Shown in pieces: positions 1 to 14,400 of a stretch of 64,000 nucleotides of DNA. Source of the stretch: Hymenolepis diminuta (Eukaryota > Platyhelminthes > Cestoda > Cyclophyllidea > Hymenolepididae); contig CAADRB010000066.1 of assembly GCA_900708905.1 (NCBI GenBank), forward strand, positions 199,550 to 263,549, given 5' to 3'. Within the stretch, counting starts at the first letter, position 1. Each line of letters opens with the position of its first letter. The notes beneath the pieces are model-generated. The model searched no databases and was not told the DNA's origin. It saw nothing but the letters and a program-made list of their open reading frames with translations. Both the position numbers and the translations under genes were made by a program.

Positions 1-94
1 GCATGGTTTTGTATTTAATGACTAAGCTTTTAACAACGACACACACAGAAAGTTGAGCAGTAAACCTGCACTCAACATCTTGCTTGTTGTTGCT

Positions 95-190
95 ACTTTG
101 GGCATAGCCTGGCTAATTTGGGAGTAAATTGATAATAGAGGTCTCTGCTAGAGGCTATTTGGACTGTCTAAGAGGATTACTTGAGTATAG
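95..190 (+). repeat. Interspersed repeat R1, copy 1
   Basis: Shares with 21455-21550 the core TTTGGGCATAGCCT, GGGAGTAAA.TGATAATAGA and GAGGATTACTTG at the same spacing. Non-coding family member in the 3' flank. Confidence 0.75.
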
Positions 191-3100
191 CAAAAGACTT
201 ATTGGTGTAGCATATGCTACAGACATCACGGTTTTCAAGGCTTATCCAAAAATCTGAGTCGATTGATTCAGGCTGAGTGCTTTGGGAATTTTAAGATCTG
301 TAAGCCAGAAAGAAGAAAAATACAAGTTCTCGTTGTTAAAGCAAAAACTTATTACAGCTGAACTCGAATTCTGTACAGTTTAACATAGTCCACATTAATT
401 TGCATAAAAATATAAGAGTAAATCGTTATTTCAATAATAATGGAAAGGAAATATAAAGTATTGATTTCATCGGGGAAAAATATTCAGTAATAATTCATAA
501 TTATATCTTCCCTTCACGAAGACCATCACCCTTTTCAATACTTCTTGTGTTCCCAGACTCTCTATAGTTGCACACCAGGTCACCAGCCCCCACACGCCCA
601 TTTGCTATCATTTATGCCCTGATCTAGGCCTCTTTAATTTTCTCACACAACGCCCTTAGTAACCACTCCACCTTTTTGGTCTATATGCTTAGCACTTCTT
701 CCTTTACCCTGCTGTCACAGCGAAGACAGCAGGAAAAAGAACGTTTAGCTTACAGAATATTTAAGGATAAATAAAATATCCTAATTGCTAATTCTCCTTT
801 TAATTAAATTTTAAATATTTAATGCACCATATTTGGATTATCAATAAGTTAAAAGAGGGGATACATTATAAATGACAACAGCAGCGAAAATAAAACAAAT
901 GCTTTGTGAATAATATTGATTTCTGTGAGAGCGAAAGGCATTTGTATTTTGGATGAAAGTTCGAATTCCAGTTTGTCATTTCTTTTAGTACGATTATTCA
1001 CGGTCATCTCTCCATTTTCCCCAAAACCACAGCATTTTTCATTGAGTAGTCAAAATTTTCGGTCAAATTTGACGAATGTATTAATTAAAGTCATCGGAAA
1101 ATATAAATTTTAAGTTTTAGTTTTAAAGTGTATGAGTATATGAAGACTTTTCCTTTTATTAGTAAGACTTATGGTAATAATTTTTCTTGATTTCATTTCG
1201 ACCGAATTCTCCGATAACGAGGAATAGTTGTCTCTTTTCTGGAAGCCTTAATTTTCAAGACAACATTTTTACTTTGGGAACCCCAGATAATTAGAACAGT
1301 AAGCGCTATAACATTCGAATTTTTTAGTATTAGTTGAAATTAAGGGGACAACTCAACCATTTGAACTACTTCAAAAGATCCCTTATGGGTCCTCCTGACG
1401 TCACTTGATAAGGTTGGAGTAAAGTGTAGTCAATTTGAAGCGTTAATTTAATCAATGACAGGAAGAGAGAGATAAAATCATAAATGAGATATAAAATGCA
1501 AACTCTAGTTATTAATATATGTGGAATGCGCAACTATGACAAAACTTTAAAAAGGAATTTGGCCTTCAAGGATCACTGATTTTAGAAGAGACTAGCAGCT
1601 TTGTATTTTATTTCATCTCTTCTTCAGTCAAGCGAATCTAATCTATACCATTATTTACTACGACAACACGATGGTTGCGACAACCAGATATCTAAGAAGA
1701 AAGACGGAGTGAACTATAGGTGCAGGTAATGTGGTGGAATAAGTTTAATCAAGTTGGTTACTAGCCATGTAGATGATATAATTAGGGTATGGTAATTATA
1801 CCAATACAAAGCCACCAGTATCTATCAGCTCTGATCTTCTGTCAAAAAAGAATAAATAATCCTAGAAATTCGGAAATCCCGAATTCACCAAATACGTTCC
1901 ATGGGTCATTCTTAATGCCACCGTATGGAAAGTACACATGAATAATACCACTCGATAAATACTCGCAGAGTTTGATAAGTTTCAATGATCACTTTTGTCT
2001 AAAAGAAAGCAGTGCACGCGCACTATCGACGGAATCCCCATTCCCTTGGAGCAACGATCTCAATGGACCTACAGTGTCAAATTCTCGATTTTTTTAAGCA
2101 TTATAAAACGCCAAATATCAGAATTTCATCTTCAGCGTTGACATCAGATCCAGTGTAAGTCTCTTCAAAACAACACATATTCTCCAAACTGTAGGTAGAA
2201 GAAGTAAAGATTCAAAATTGCATAGATTAAATCATTTGTCACTTTCCCTCAACTATTTTCGCATATTATTTTTATGACCAAATACTGTTCATTTGATGGA
2301 GAAAATAGCCGATATGACATGGTTTTTCTGGTAGCCAACATTAAACCCTGTGTTGCCTCCACTGGCAGATATCCAAATAAAATTCTCTAAAGGAGTCATT
2401 CCAAATAACATTAATGAGAGAGTGTTCCTCCTTTACCATTATATTAATTTTTCATTATGAAATAGGCATTACAATTTGAATTGAGTAAAGGTAATGGATT
2501 CCCCTGCATAAAGCGTTCAAGAGTTTATTTTAATTAAGATTAGCTTAGCCAAGCAAACTATAACTCGATAGTTCTCTTATGATCACATATGATAGAAGTG
2601 TAGCCGCCACATGATGATTCATTGGTCTATTCGGCCTAAATAACCACGGTATGACAAAAAATGGATAAACGGATAGTCTCATTAAGCGTACCTTATTTTA
2701 GCCATTACATTCAACTCCACCGTCACATACTGAAATAACACAAAAACGAGATCTCCATTGAACAATTCTCGTTTTCCTCTCTCCTCTCTCTGCCATCCAA
2801 TGCACAACTAGTCTGTTTCGACTCCCACTCTTCTTATTTGCACAATGTTGTTGCCTCCAATTAACTTTTAAGATCCACAAGATTTTAAACAGGGATATCT
2901 CAGTCAAATTATGTGATTATTTTTAGTGGGATTAGCGTTATTTTGGTATATAAATGAATCAGATGTGGTATTGTTCCATTTCCATTCATAAAAATTAATG
3001 AAAAAATTAAATTAGTGAGAAGGATTAAGATATTTTGAAATATTAACAATACGAAAAACAGAAAAAAAGTCATTTAAGGAAATCACAATACAAAGCCACA

Positions 3101-3899
3101 ATGGATGATCAAAAGAACCGCACCAATAATTATCAAATCATATAATAGCCATAATATTAACCACGAACATTGAGCTAAACATCCTGAAAGTAAAAAAGAA
3201 ATGGATGGTAAGTCAAAGTGCAAAATGTAAATAGATTTTGGTGACAATAAGCAATGTGCGAAGGTAGGAATATTTTGAATGCTGTTAAAAGTTCAGTGAA
3301 ATGAATTCGTGACAAATGTAATAACCATTTCACACCAATACCTTAAACAAATTTCATCTAATAGTGATAGTCTTGTATGAAATTGCATCATTTAAACGTT
3401 AAGAAACAGATAACCTAATTAATCCCAGCAAATGCGGATATGCGGCGCCACTCAACCTTTTTAGAACGCGGTCCTTACCATGCGTATACATTCTTCTGCT
3501 ATTTGACTAATTCGAGGTAGTATTTTTGGAAAGGGGAAATTAGGAAATCATAAACGAATGTACACCTCTCTTGAAATCGTTATCAACTTCAAAACTAAGC
3601 TCAAACTGAACGGACAGTTCTTAATAAATACCTCAGGCCATAAAGGTCCCAAAAAACAAGGAGGTACTAGAGCTGCATAGAAGAGGTTGATTTCGAAACC
3701 AGAATTCCCCCTATTACACTTTCTTTTGCACTCAGTAAATGCTATATTAGTCATGTACCTTCTTGTCCAAATACTGCCTTTGACATGAATTTTAATCAAA
3801 TTAGTCAATTAAATAGATGACTTTGGTAGCATTTATCATTTAAATTAATAACTCAAATGTTGTACAACTTTAAGACAGTGGCTATGCTTTCCGATCCCA

Positions 3900-4115
3900 T
3901 TATGGAAAGTGTAAACAACACTTAACTTAGATATGGAGAAAATAACCTGGGGCCACACCTATAGGAAACTCACATTCTACCATCCCTCCTGTTGATCAGA
4001 AATAGTCAGTGTAGTTGACCATCTACATCACTGGACGCGCCTTGATAAGACTTGATCTCCTGTTTTCTGAGTTAACGGATATGTATGTTGGCGTAGAGAA
4101 ACAGTTGTTAATCAT
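3900..4115 (+). repeat. Interspersed repeat R2, copy 1 (3' flank)
   Basis: Shares ordered blocks with two other copies: a TTGGAAAGT-like start, GAAA(A)CTCgCATTCTACC, TTGA(C/T)CAGAA and GTTGACCA, with a later ATGTTGGC block. Diverged; no open reading frame. Confidence 0.6.
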
Positions 4116-4734
4116 TTTTTTAAGCTATGTGTTATCAAATTACGGTTCTTTTACTTTAAAGGATTAACAGTCTGAAACCATTGGATAATAATCCTAAATC
4201 TTCTGAAACATTACAGCTGATTCGACTCCATGTATAGTCAAATATAAGGTTGTGATATTAATTTATATATGCAAATATCACATCGATAAGGTGTCTATCC
4301 ATACTACAATTATCAAAGTTAATGAAACAAGCCTCACATAGAAACGAAACAACCTCTTTGCCGATTATTATCTGAGAACCGAGTACTGCGGAGTTTTAGC
4401 TATTGAAAAAGATCCAGGTTTGTAATCCGAAAGAGAAATAGCTGATGGTTTGCGATCCTGCAACGCAAAAGTCAGATCAACTAGTCCTTTCGCAAGAAAG
4501 CGAGTTAGATCCATTACGAACAACAGGGTGGTTTGACGGAAAAAAATAATACATTTCTACATGTCGAGTTAGTGTCAAACTATTTGAATGTTATTCCGGT
4601 AAAAGAGAAAACAAGTGCAAAAGATCATGAGAAGTCCACAAACTCTATCACCACAATCCGAGTGCAAATTTAAAACTACTATTCCAATGTTAGTCTACAC
4701 CATGAGGAATAAGATTTACCGAATATTGATCAGG

Positions 4735-4832
4735 TTTATTGCAAGTTCTTCTAACCTGCATTTTTAAACAAATGAAAAATCAGTAAAATAATTTAATAAA
4801 ACGAAATTGACGTAAAATATAAAAATTTTATT
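4735..4832 (-). terminator. Candidate polyadenylation signals of the RhoGEF gene
   Basis: On the minus strand AATAAA occurs at 4832-4827 and again at 4740-4735, about 410 and 500 nt after the stop codon. I saw no closer AATAAA, so the 3' UTR is probably about 0.4-0.5 kb. Confidence 0.45.
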
Positions 4833-5240
4833 ATTCGAATAGCCTAAAGTAATTAATAACAGCGGCTTCAGGAATCATGAAAACGGGGAGATAAAAGTTA
4901 ATTTTTACTGTCCCTCTTAGTAAGTGATTTTGGTGAATTGATGATTGGGGGGAGGGGGGAGAGAGGATTTAAAAGTCAGTTGAACTGAAGTGATAATTAA
5001 AAAAAACAATTTCGGAGGATTTGAAGCCGCCTAGTTTCAAATTAAATTATCTAACCATATTAAATGAAAGACAAGTCACAGCAAATATCACAAAAATTCG
5101 AAAAAGTGAACAAGTTAGCACATAAAAAGCAGCATTTCATACGAAGGAAGCGGATCAAAGCGTGAGGGAATCCGGATTGATGTAGGAGGGGGGAGAGTGG
5201 GAGGTGCAAATTTAGAAAAATGAAAACCAGAAAAAAACAC

Positions 5241-5467
5241 TTAGATCGCAGTGTCACGCACTTCATGAACACGTGGGAACAAGTTTCCACTCTGGCCATG
5301 GAGCTGTTCTTGCTGTTTGCGCTTCTGATAGGCGCGCTGAGCTTCCTCAGAGAGAAGGAAGTTCTTCATATTTTGACGACGGGCTTGCGGATCTTCCACT
5401 TGCTGGCAGACGTTTTTGGGAACCCAACCAGCTCGACCGTCTGGTAAGACACCCTTCAACCAACCTG
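5241..5467 (-). CDS. Ephexin: Exon 15 (SH3 second half, basic tail, PDZ-ligand-like C-terminus, stop)
   Basis: 227 nt, or 224 from the alternative acceptor. It encodes GWLKGVLPDGRAGWVPKN, completing the SH3 domain (WL...GWVP), then a charged helical tail (RRQNMKNFLLSEEAQRAY) and the terminus VRDTAI with TAA at 5241-5243. The acceptor reads TTTTTAGCAG: TAG gives PDAGW and the following CAG gives PDGW, both in frame. The second matches the family's DGW better. The last four residues fit a class I PDZ ligand (Thr at -2, Ile at 0). Confidence 0.93.
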
Positions 5468-8400
5468 CTAAAAATATAAATAAAAGAATTTCAGCCTGCA
5501 TCAGCGGTAAAACGGATTCACGCTTGAATATCACTTCAGGTCCTAGATCAATTGAAGCTTATCAAGTGACTGGAATAATTTTACACAACATTTAAAATTA
5601 GATGTATGGAAGTTTCTCAGTTCATAGTTCTGGAATGTTTTACCTGTTCAAAGAAAATTGGCCAAACGCGCTTGCCTACATTAAGAATTATTATTATTGG
5701 TATGTTATCATGCCCAAGAAAGAATGCATAATTGGTGGGACGTATTGATCAGCTAATCTGCGAGTATTTGATGATCTCCTAATCATTAGATGACTAATTT
5801 ACTTTAATGGGGACCTGAGAAAGGCAGAAAGCGCCAAGATCAATCGCTTATCATTGCCAATTATCAATGATTGGTTTATGAATTCACAATAGTTCACTGA
5901 TACCATCCAAGTGTATATAAGTCTCCAACCTCAACCTCGATGTCTCGGTTTCTCTTTCATTTCTAGATTAGGGCTAAGGTGCTCGTTGTTTTAATGAAAT
6001 AAATTTATGTAATCCTGCAGAAGACAAAGATTTTTAGAATATATGGCTGTATGCTTAACTCTTTACACGCACGTTTCACTGTATGAAAAAAGAGGTTTGA
6101 CTCATTTGTTTCTAAGCTCGCTGTTGTCAGATTACCTAGAACTTATCTCCGAAGATGAAAACTATACAACACAGTGGCTCTCAATATCAATCAATAATAT
6201 CATAAATTTATTCAATTGGGATTAACTTGAGGAATTTAGCACAAATAAGGAAGTAGTATTCACAAACTCGTAAAATTTTAGAATTGTAAATCGGGCAGCC
6301 TCTCGTTGAGTAAACATATTACTATACATATAGTTCAATTTGCACATTCTCTGCTATGTTTAAATAAATAGACTCATTACTAATACCATGACTTATTATT
6401 AGAGGTCACCACCAGATCTAGGGCACCTATTCATTCGTCTAGTCTAGACCCATTGTCATTTATGAAAATCAGAATGTGAGACGTTATCAATGGCTAACTG
6501 AAGGATGTTCATTGTTCATTCCGAGAAAAGCACGCATGATACGGCTTTGAATCGTGTCGACGGTGTCCGAACTTTGGTGTGATCGCTAAAAACTTGGTTG
6601 GAAGAAACCGATCTTGAACATTTTGCTTTAGAGGCGATATTTTAAATAAATTGCAGAATCCAAGATGATAGTAAAATGATTAGCTGAATTATTACTTCTG
6701 AACTCAATTAGAAAAGAGTTTTCCAACGCCCTTCTTTGCAAGATGGGTAGCGGCATGGAGTTTCCCTGGTGATAAGCCCGAATTACGCCATCCCCATTAC
6801 TATCCAGACCTTATCGGAAGAATTAGTCATTCGCTTCCCTGTGAATACAGACGAGTACGCTAACTTCCCTGCCACTGACACCAAACGCCCATTATAAGAA
6901 AAAATAAGTTTAATTTCTCTTCTCAAATTAAAAATATTCCCAAGATGTGCTAAATTTTGTCTGCTAGTTACCCGACAAAGTGCATATCAATAATTACAAA
7001 CGAATAGGAAGGAAATAGTTCAAATAACGTTAAAAATTCTTCAACACATTAATCACAACAAATCTAAAAGAGCCTGTTTAGGATTAAATCTTTTAGGTTA
7101 GAAAGAAAACGGGTCTTACCACTTCTTAACACGACACCGCTGGCATTTATATCTGTTTGAAATAGATTGAAACAAACAGCAAAATAAAATAAAATTGATA
7201 ATAAGAGTAAGATATGAGCGAGAAATTGGCTTATTTATTCAGAAAAAATTCTAAAATAACAAACGGTTAAATATACACTAAAATCAATTCTTCTTTTCTA
7301 TGCCAGGGAAGTTCATTTGAGGTAAACAAAATATTTGGTGATGGAAGTACATTAAAAGAATCTAAAAATCCAGCAAATACCCAGAAATGTATCTTAAATT
7401 TCCTAAACTGCACTTGTACATTAATAATATAAGCAATAGCACTTTGCGAAAAAGACATATCTCCAGGTTAACCTGTTAACAAATAAGTGATAGGCTAATT
7501 TATAATGCAGTGAAATGCAATATGCAAATTAACTAGCTTAATTAGCATTATTTTTTGAGGAGTTCGACTCTTCAAAGAAGATACTAACTCGAAAAGTTAT
7601 AGTTAAAACATGTCACAGAAATTTTGCAAAGTGATATGTAAATTAGGACTGCATTAAAGTATAGTGGACAACCTGAAAGTGGACACTTTCAGTGGAAACT
7701 TAAAGGAGATTTAGAAAACGGAACAGAAATCCTAGAGCAGTAATTTTCCAAAACTTGTTTAATTCTTAAGAATAATAAAATAAAGCGCGAATGAATCAAA
7801 TTCAAACACAATTTATCAAATGACTATCGCGTAAATCGTCATTAAACCCCTTTACTCTGACCTGTCTTTTGACAATTAACTGACTAATATCATTAAATGG
7901 CATCGAAATGTAACAGAATTGTATAACTGGATGTTTTTTTTAATGATCTGGGGAGAGAGATGGAGGATATAGGTAGAACCAGCCTATCAATTAATACTGC
8001 TTGTCAAGTCTTAATGCAACACACTTAAACTCTTAAGTATTGTGTAATATTTTACATACTCCAGAAGATGTCAATTACTTTAGATCCCCCGATTTACCGC
8101 CTCTTTCCCTATTATTCGAGCATTTATAACACTGTTCGTGTTTAAACACTTCCCAATGATCAAATTTTTTCATATTTTCTCCTTTTCCATGGGTACCAAA
8201 TATGCCAGTGAACTAGATAAAGAGTACCAAAAGTCATTACGGAAAGCCTGACTCTGTGAGCTCCTTGCAGTAGTTTATATATAAAATTGAGACACATTCA
8301 TCAGATTGTGCTCAGACAAAAGTCAAATAGAAACAAATTTTCGAATGCTATTCTAATGGTAACTATCATATGGCAGAGTCTATCTTCGACAAAAGATCTA

Positions 8401-11400
8401 AATCATCTTTACCAGTCGCACAGGTTAGAGATTGGCAACTTCTCAGCATACAATTGATTAATTCAACGAGAAATGGACACTTTTACTAATTGTTTAATTT
8501 ACTTATTTTCCCCTCCCATGATATTCACTCAGAATTTGCATTCGATGTCCGCTAAATAGAAAACTTAAGGCGAACCCATTAAACATAGTATGGAAATGAA
8601 TTCCTCTCCTAGAACAGGCAACAAATCAATGAACATTCTTACCGTCTGGTAATTCAACAATGACGTTCATCAGATCGCCTTCCTTGACATCCAACTCGTC
8701 TCTTTCTTGAGCTCCGTAGCTGACAATTGCAATAACTTGCGGACAATCTGAAACGGGTAGCAAACGCATAAGTAAAAAATATTAGGATAATATGGAGATA
8801 AACTTGATGAGAATGAAGTGAACAGGAACACTTGGGGTTTAAACGGGACAGTTAGAAATTCTTCTGCAAGTAAAACTATTTTTTCCAATTTAAGATCGAC
8901 CAATTTGTATCATACTTCAAGAAAATGATTAATATGAACTCTATATGCGTTCAATTGAAGGTGGTTTCTCTTGATTTTTGGAATCGTTTCCTTATCTTTA
9001 TAGAATATTGAGATGAATGATTGGCTTTGGAGCTTAAATGAGGAAACATTGACCTGGCATCTGATTAGATGAGAACTGTGAGGGATGACGTTTTAAATAT
9101 AATTCTTTTTAGTAGGTTTTATCGCACCAAGTCAACAAACGCCACTACTGAGGAATTAGAAGTTAGCTAAGCTAGCTATCTCGCCAGTCAATACAGGAGC
9201 TAAAATTTTTACAAAGAAGCTTGGATGCAAGATATATTCAACCACAGCCTCATGCTGATGGAGATAAAAGTAGTTATTGTAATAAGATGGCCATTTTTTT
9301 CTTATCTTTGTAGCTTTCGCTGCTTCTTGGTTCTTCTTTCAGTCTTTCTTTTCATGTTTATAAGATTTCTTTAATAGAAATTTATTTAGGCCGACATCTG
9401 ACTATTTTGTAGCAAATCCATGACTAAATTTTGCCATTATCTAATCTAATCAGCCCCTTGCTTACCCAGTAATTTGTGCAAGGTAACCACATGCTACGCT
9501 CGGATGAAGCTAAATTAAACTTAATGAAGCGTGGTAAAGGGCTGAAGTTAAAAACTAGTTAAGAAGTTAATTTGAAGAGGCGTAATTCATCATAGAGCAT
9601 TGACTAAGTAACTTTACTGAGTTGTGGGTTAGCCAGCACAAATATGTCAAAAATGAAGTCATAACTGTCGGTGTGGGGACCAAGAGTCACCACGGCGACT
9701 TTAAAATTCGCCATTTGACGCAAAATGAGGGATGATGGACACTCAAATGACCCTGTCTGCTAAGGATTTCGGAAGACAGTCTTGTTTAAATATGGTTTTG
9801 GGGAAAATTTTTCGTAAGATTTTCGTATGTTAATACGGTTTCTCCTGTTGTCTAACAGAAGTTTATCAGAAATAGTTAAACATATAATCTTCCAAGTTAA
9901 TTTTGGAAAGTGCTAACATTACTTGACTCGGATAGAGGGAAGGCATTCTGAAGCCGCTCTTATGGAAAACTCGGATTCTACCGTCACTCTTACCTTGATT
10001 AGTACTAAGCAGTGCGGTTGACGCTCCACGTCACAGGATATGCATCAGTGAGCATCGATCTTGTGACCTCTGACTAGGCAGGCATGCATGTTGGCAATGC
10101 GCCATCGGTTAACAGTTAAACAAGTATAATATTTCTTACTTCTGATGCACCATATATTAGATTATCTAATGGCAGGAATAATCAACGAATACCCCAAGTA
10201 TCGTAGCTGATTTCTGGTGGAACACTGTAATATCCAGGCTGAAGTGCATCTACCCACCGTTCTCGTTGAGATCTAAAAATGGAAAGAAAATATTGATCAA
10301 CAATACATTTCAATGTTATGAAAAATAGAATATTAGTGAACAATTCACAAATAAGTCCACAACAATAGATGCTTACATTGCTTTCCGATTAAGTAAAAAA
10401 AAGATCGAATTATTTGCGCCGAGATTGGTTGAATAAAAATAAGTCAAATAGTTGTGAAGCGGACAATTTTGATTCTACCGCAAATAACACAAAAGGAGCT
10501 TGCTTCTCTACAGGTCAATTTATATGGCGATTTACTCAGTTTATTTAACATTGGAAATGTCAATCAACATGAGAAGTATCATTGAATAAACCTTATTGGG
10601 TCTGCAATGATCTTACACGCTTAAAAAACACTCCCGTTGCTCTTTCTGTTGCATAATCCACTCTCTTCCACCAGTGACCCACCCTTCTTCCCTTAAGCTC
10701 CTTACCTATCTGTCCTAGTTATCTAGCTTCCAAAAATGGTACGTTTCATATTAACCAAGGCAAATTTTCCTAGTTTAATAGTTAGAAGGCAATTCATCTT
10801 ATCTCCCTAAATTCGAGTATACAGTCACATTCTGTCTCCCTCCTACCCTGTTTTGCCACGAATCGTAAAAGTATGAAACCAAATAGTTTGATAAGTTCTT
10901 CAAAAAATACAAAGAGACGAAGTGCAAAGGTGGGAATATTTCACAAAGTCGCGAAAGCTAAAATTAAAATTACGCGGGACTCCCATGATTAATATGAACA
11001 CCATAAGCCGAATCTTGAATCCTCGTAGTCAAGCTTTCAATCTCTATTAACAGCAGAAGCTTATTTTTAATCTCAAAGCTGTGAAAAGACTAAAGAAATA
11101 ATAGCAAAATGAAATCGAAAATAATTATAACTAAACTTACAGTGTATCACACAAAAAGTGATAATCCACAATCTGGAAGGTTGTGGACTGGAATGTAAGT
11201 ATAAAAGGATATCCATTGAGCCCGGGTCCACCTTCCGGTGTTGGAGGCTGACTTTCTCCCGCTGAGCCAGCAGGAAGATGATGAAAATAACGCGCGGAAC
11301 CACCTCGGGAGCGCGATCGTTCACGGAAGGGTCCACTATTGATCTGTCGGGGCAACTCTCTCGACGTTCGTACGGATACCGATCGATCGGGTTTGATGTT

Positions 11401-14400
11401 CGGTCGAATGTAGAATGGGTCGTCCGGATTCTCCTTAGTCTTCAATTCTGTCCTCTTGATCATATCTTCTTCTGGAAGTGTTTCAATTGTTACGGAGAGA
11501 TCTTCGACTGGACTGATGTCTTCAACAAGGTACTTTTCTCTGAAAAAAGTAATAAAAAAGTAAACGAATTAAATAAATGACTTTTAGATCTGCTTGGTCT
11601 TTAGGTACTGTGTACCTACTGATTTATATTGACTACTTATCAACGATTGAATGAAACAAAATCAGTCAACTGCCTTATCGTATGTCATTTTGCCTGTTTT
11701 TTTTATAACCCAAACTACCATATCTAAGTAATGATGACTTCCGCTTATCTCTTAGATCCTCTTCTTATTCCTTCTTAATTTCCAGTCTTGTCCAAATCTA
11801 GCTGTCCAATAAACGTTAGTCATACTTGCCACTTGGCCTTCTCACTTGAGAATGGCATCTGAATCCTGGAGCTCTCAAGAAAATCATTAGTTTTGTGAGG
11901 GGATTTCAAAGCCTAAATTGGTCTATGACCTAAAGTAGCTTCATTAGTAGGATGAGTGCTACTTTAGGCTAAAAAACCACCATTTTCGAATCTTACGTGT
12001 AAAAGCAAAGATTCTCGCTTAAAGGACTTTCAAGGAAGACGGTGGGGTGTAAAGCTATTAACTTTATAAGAATGTTTTCCAAAAAGAAAGTTATGCCCTC
12101 GCACTACTGGGAAAATCGCTGCTCTTCAGGTTCCAACAATCAACAAGGACTTCTAATAGCCAATTAGTGATTAGTTTAAGTGTGTGAGACCCCCTCCCCC
12201 CATATCAAAATGTCATTCTCGAGTCTCTTTAAGGACGTTTTGAAAAATATCAATGTCAAATATTCTTTCAAACGGAGAAGAGAAGCAAGCACCCCATAAT
12301 ATTTAGACCAAATCTCCCTACACTTTCCCCAATAATTTCCTCACAGCAACAGCTTTACATCCCTATATCCCAATAAGATTGAATATTTGTTTTATGTTGG
12401 TATTATCTTATTCAAGTAATAAGTATAGTCATTACGGTGGATTTGAATGAGTGAACTTTAATCCTAACATAAGTAATCTGGTACGCAAATATGAACTACA
12501 CTAAGTAACAATATTCAGAAATAAGTTAAGTTTCCAAGGTGTAATTTGTGATTGAACAAATAACATATGGAAATTGCTAATCAACGAAAAAATGGTCACG
12601 TATATAAGATTTCTAGCGCTACTAAAGTCCTAATAAACTGAACTGTAATAATGTATATTCCTTCACAGGACCTTAAGGTTATACCATCTAGGGACAACAC
12701 AAATTTAATGTGCTGCGCCAAAAAGATTTAGTTTGATAATGGTAGACTTGAGTAAGCGAAACCATAAAGCAAGTTATAAGTAATCATAGATCGTTAAGGA
12801 GGACTGGATGAACCGAATTGCGTCATATTAATTAATTAAAAACTAATGACAAGTTGTCATATTGGATTTGGTAGAAAAGCACGGATATGTAAGAAATATT
12901 CGATAAGAAATCAAGCAACGGTGTTGCTTTAAAAAAGCAAACCTTATTTAGGAAGGAAAATATTACAAAAGAGGAATCCTTATGCTAATCTTTAATTTTT
13001 AAACAAATAATGCTGTTTTGACTACTCTGCTGTTGAGGAAAATAGGATTGAATGAGGAAAAGATATTAATGAAATTTTTAAAAAACGATTTCACTAAACT
13101 TATAATTACTTTAAGTGTTTATTTCTGATTCAGAGCGTTTTATTTTTACTTTAAATAAGTTGTTATTGTAGTTATAGATCTGTATGATTTATGAATTAAC
13201 AGAAAATTTCCGACTGATTTGACAATCAAAACTAACATTCCTCAGGTTGTAATACCTTATATTTTGGATCTTAAGAAGTATTTTGTAGCGTCGTGAACTA
13301 AAAACAACATTTTACAGAGGGCTGGAAAAGAATATTAAGCAGAGTTCGGCTAACTGATCCAGCGTCTCTCGCATAAATGAATAAGACTATTTCCTCAAAA
13401 CATTTTTTGCTATTTGAAAATTTTGATTAAAAGCCTTGTTGAAATTTAACTTCGTTTGTCAATAGTCTTAATGCGTCCTAACTATTCGAACATACCCTTT
13501 TCTCTTTGCAATAAGAAGAATATCACTGAAGAGGAACAATGTGATCTGAACGGGTTTATTCTTGATGGCCTCCGAAAATTTGCGCCTGAAAGCGGCATTC
13601 GGTAGATTAGATGTTTCTAGTAGTCTAAGATTTCCTTCCTTAATTAGCTCCCGACTGCCCGTACCAACGGCCTAAAACAAAGAGCAAGAATATCAGATAG
13701 TTAACATATCTGGCTACTGAAATAATATAAGCAGGCAAATATTTATGCATTTACTCTGATATTGCTCTTGAATTCCAATTGGCTGGACAGTGTGACTAAT
13801 CGCTCTTTCTGTTCCATATGACCTTTCTGCATGTTGCATTCCGAGATTAACTGAAAGCGGTAAGTAAATGGTAAGATTAAACACGTAAGCAATATTCACG
13901 GTGTTGTGTGAGCAACTTAATTGGATAAAATAATAGATTTCCATCCCACTACTATTTGACAATGCCTATCTAATTCAGTCAGCGCATTTTCATACATAAA
14001 AGAAAAAAATCATAACAGTTTCCAATTTTATAGTAGTCATCTTGTAGATGAACGTGAAAAGGTGGGTGAAGGAGGCCAGATTCACCTCAAATGTTTTATG
14101 TGATATGACATTAAGCGGCATAAGATTGAGAAAAATCCTGAAAGGCAGAAACTTCAACACTTAAAACTGAAAAAATACCAAAGGTTTTATTGATCATTAG
14201 TTCGAAAATGAGTTTTCATCAACGGTTCCTAAATGCTTAGCTATCATCCGTTACCGAATGAATAAAAAATTAAGCCTATTAATTTAAACGCGCATCAAAA
14301 GTAGTGCCCATAAGAAAGATCTGCACCCTAAAATTCCAGAGACAAGTCGACTCGTAACTCTGCGCTCTCCATATTGTTAGATGTTGGTTTTTTATTGGTT

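Larger units (their letters stand above)
1..4734. other. 3' flank of the RhoGEF gene, no gene recognised
   Basis: AT-rich DNA with repeat copies R1 (95-190) and R2 (3900-4115). Short open frames here lack recognisable motifs or splice context. Confidence 0.6.

Noticed and set aside
5220..5479. Plus-strand open frames opposite the last exon
   Set aside because: They are shadows of the SH3-encoding minus-strand exon, whose protein matches ephexins and whose splice phases fit.
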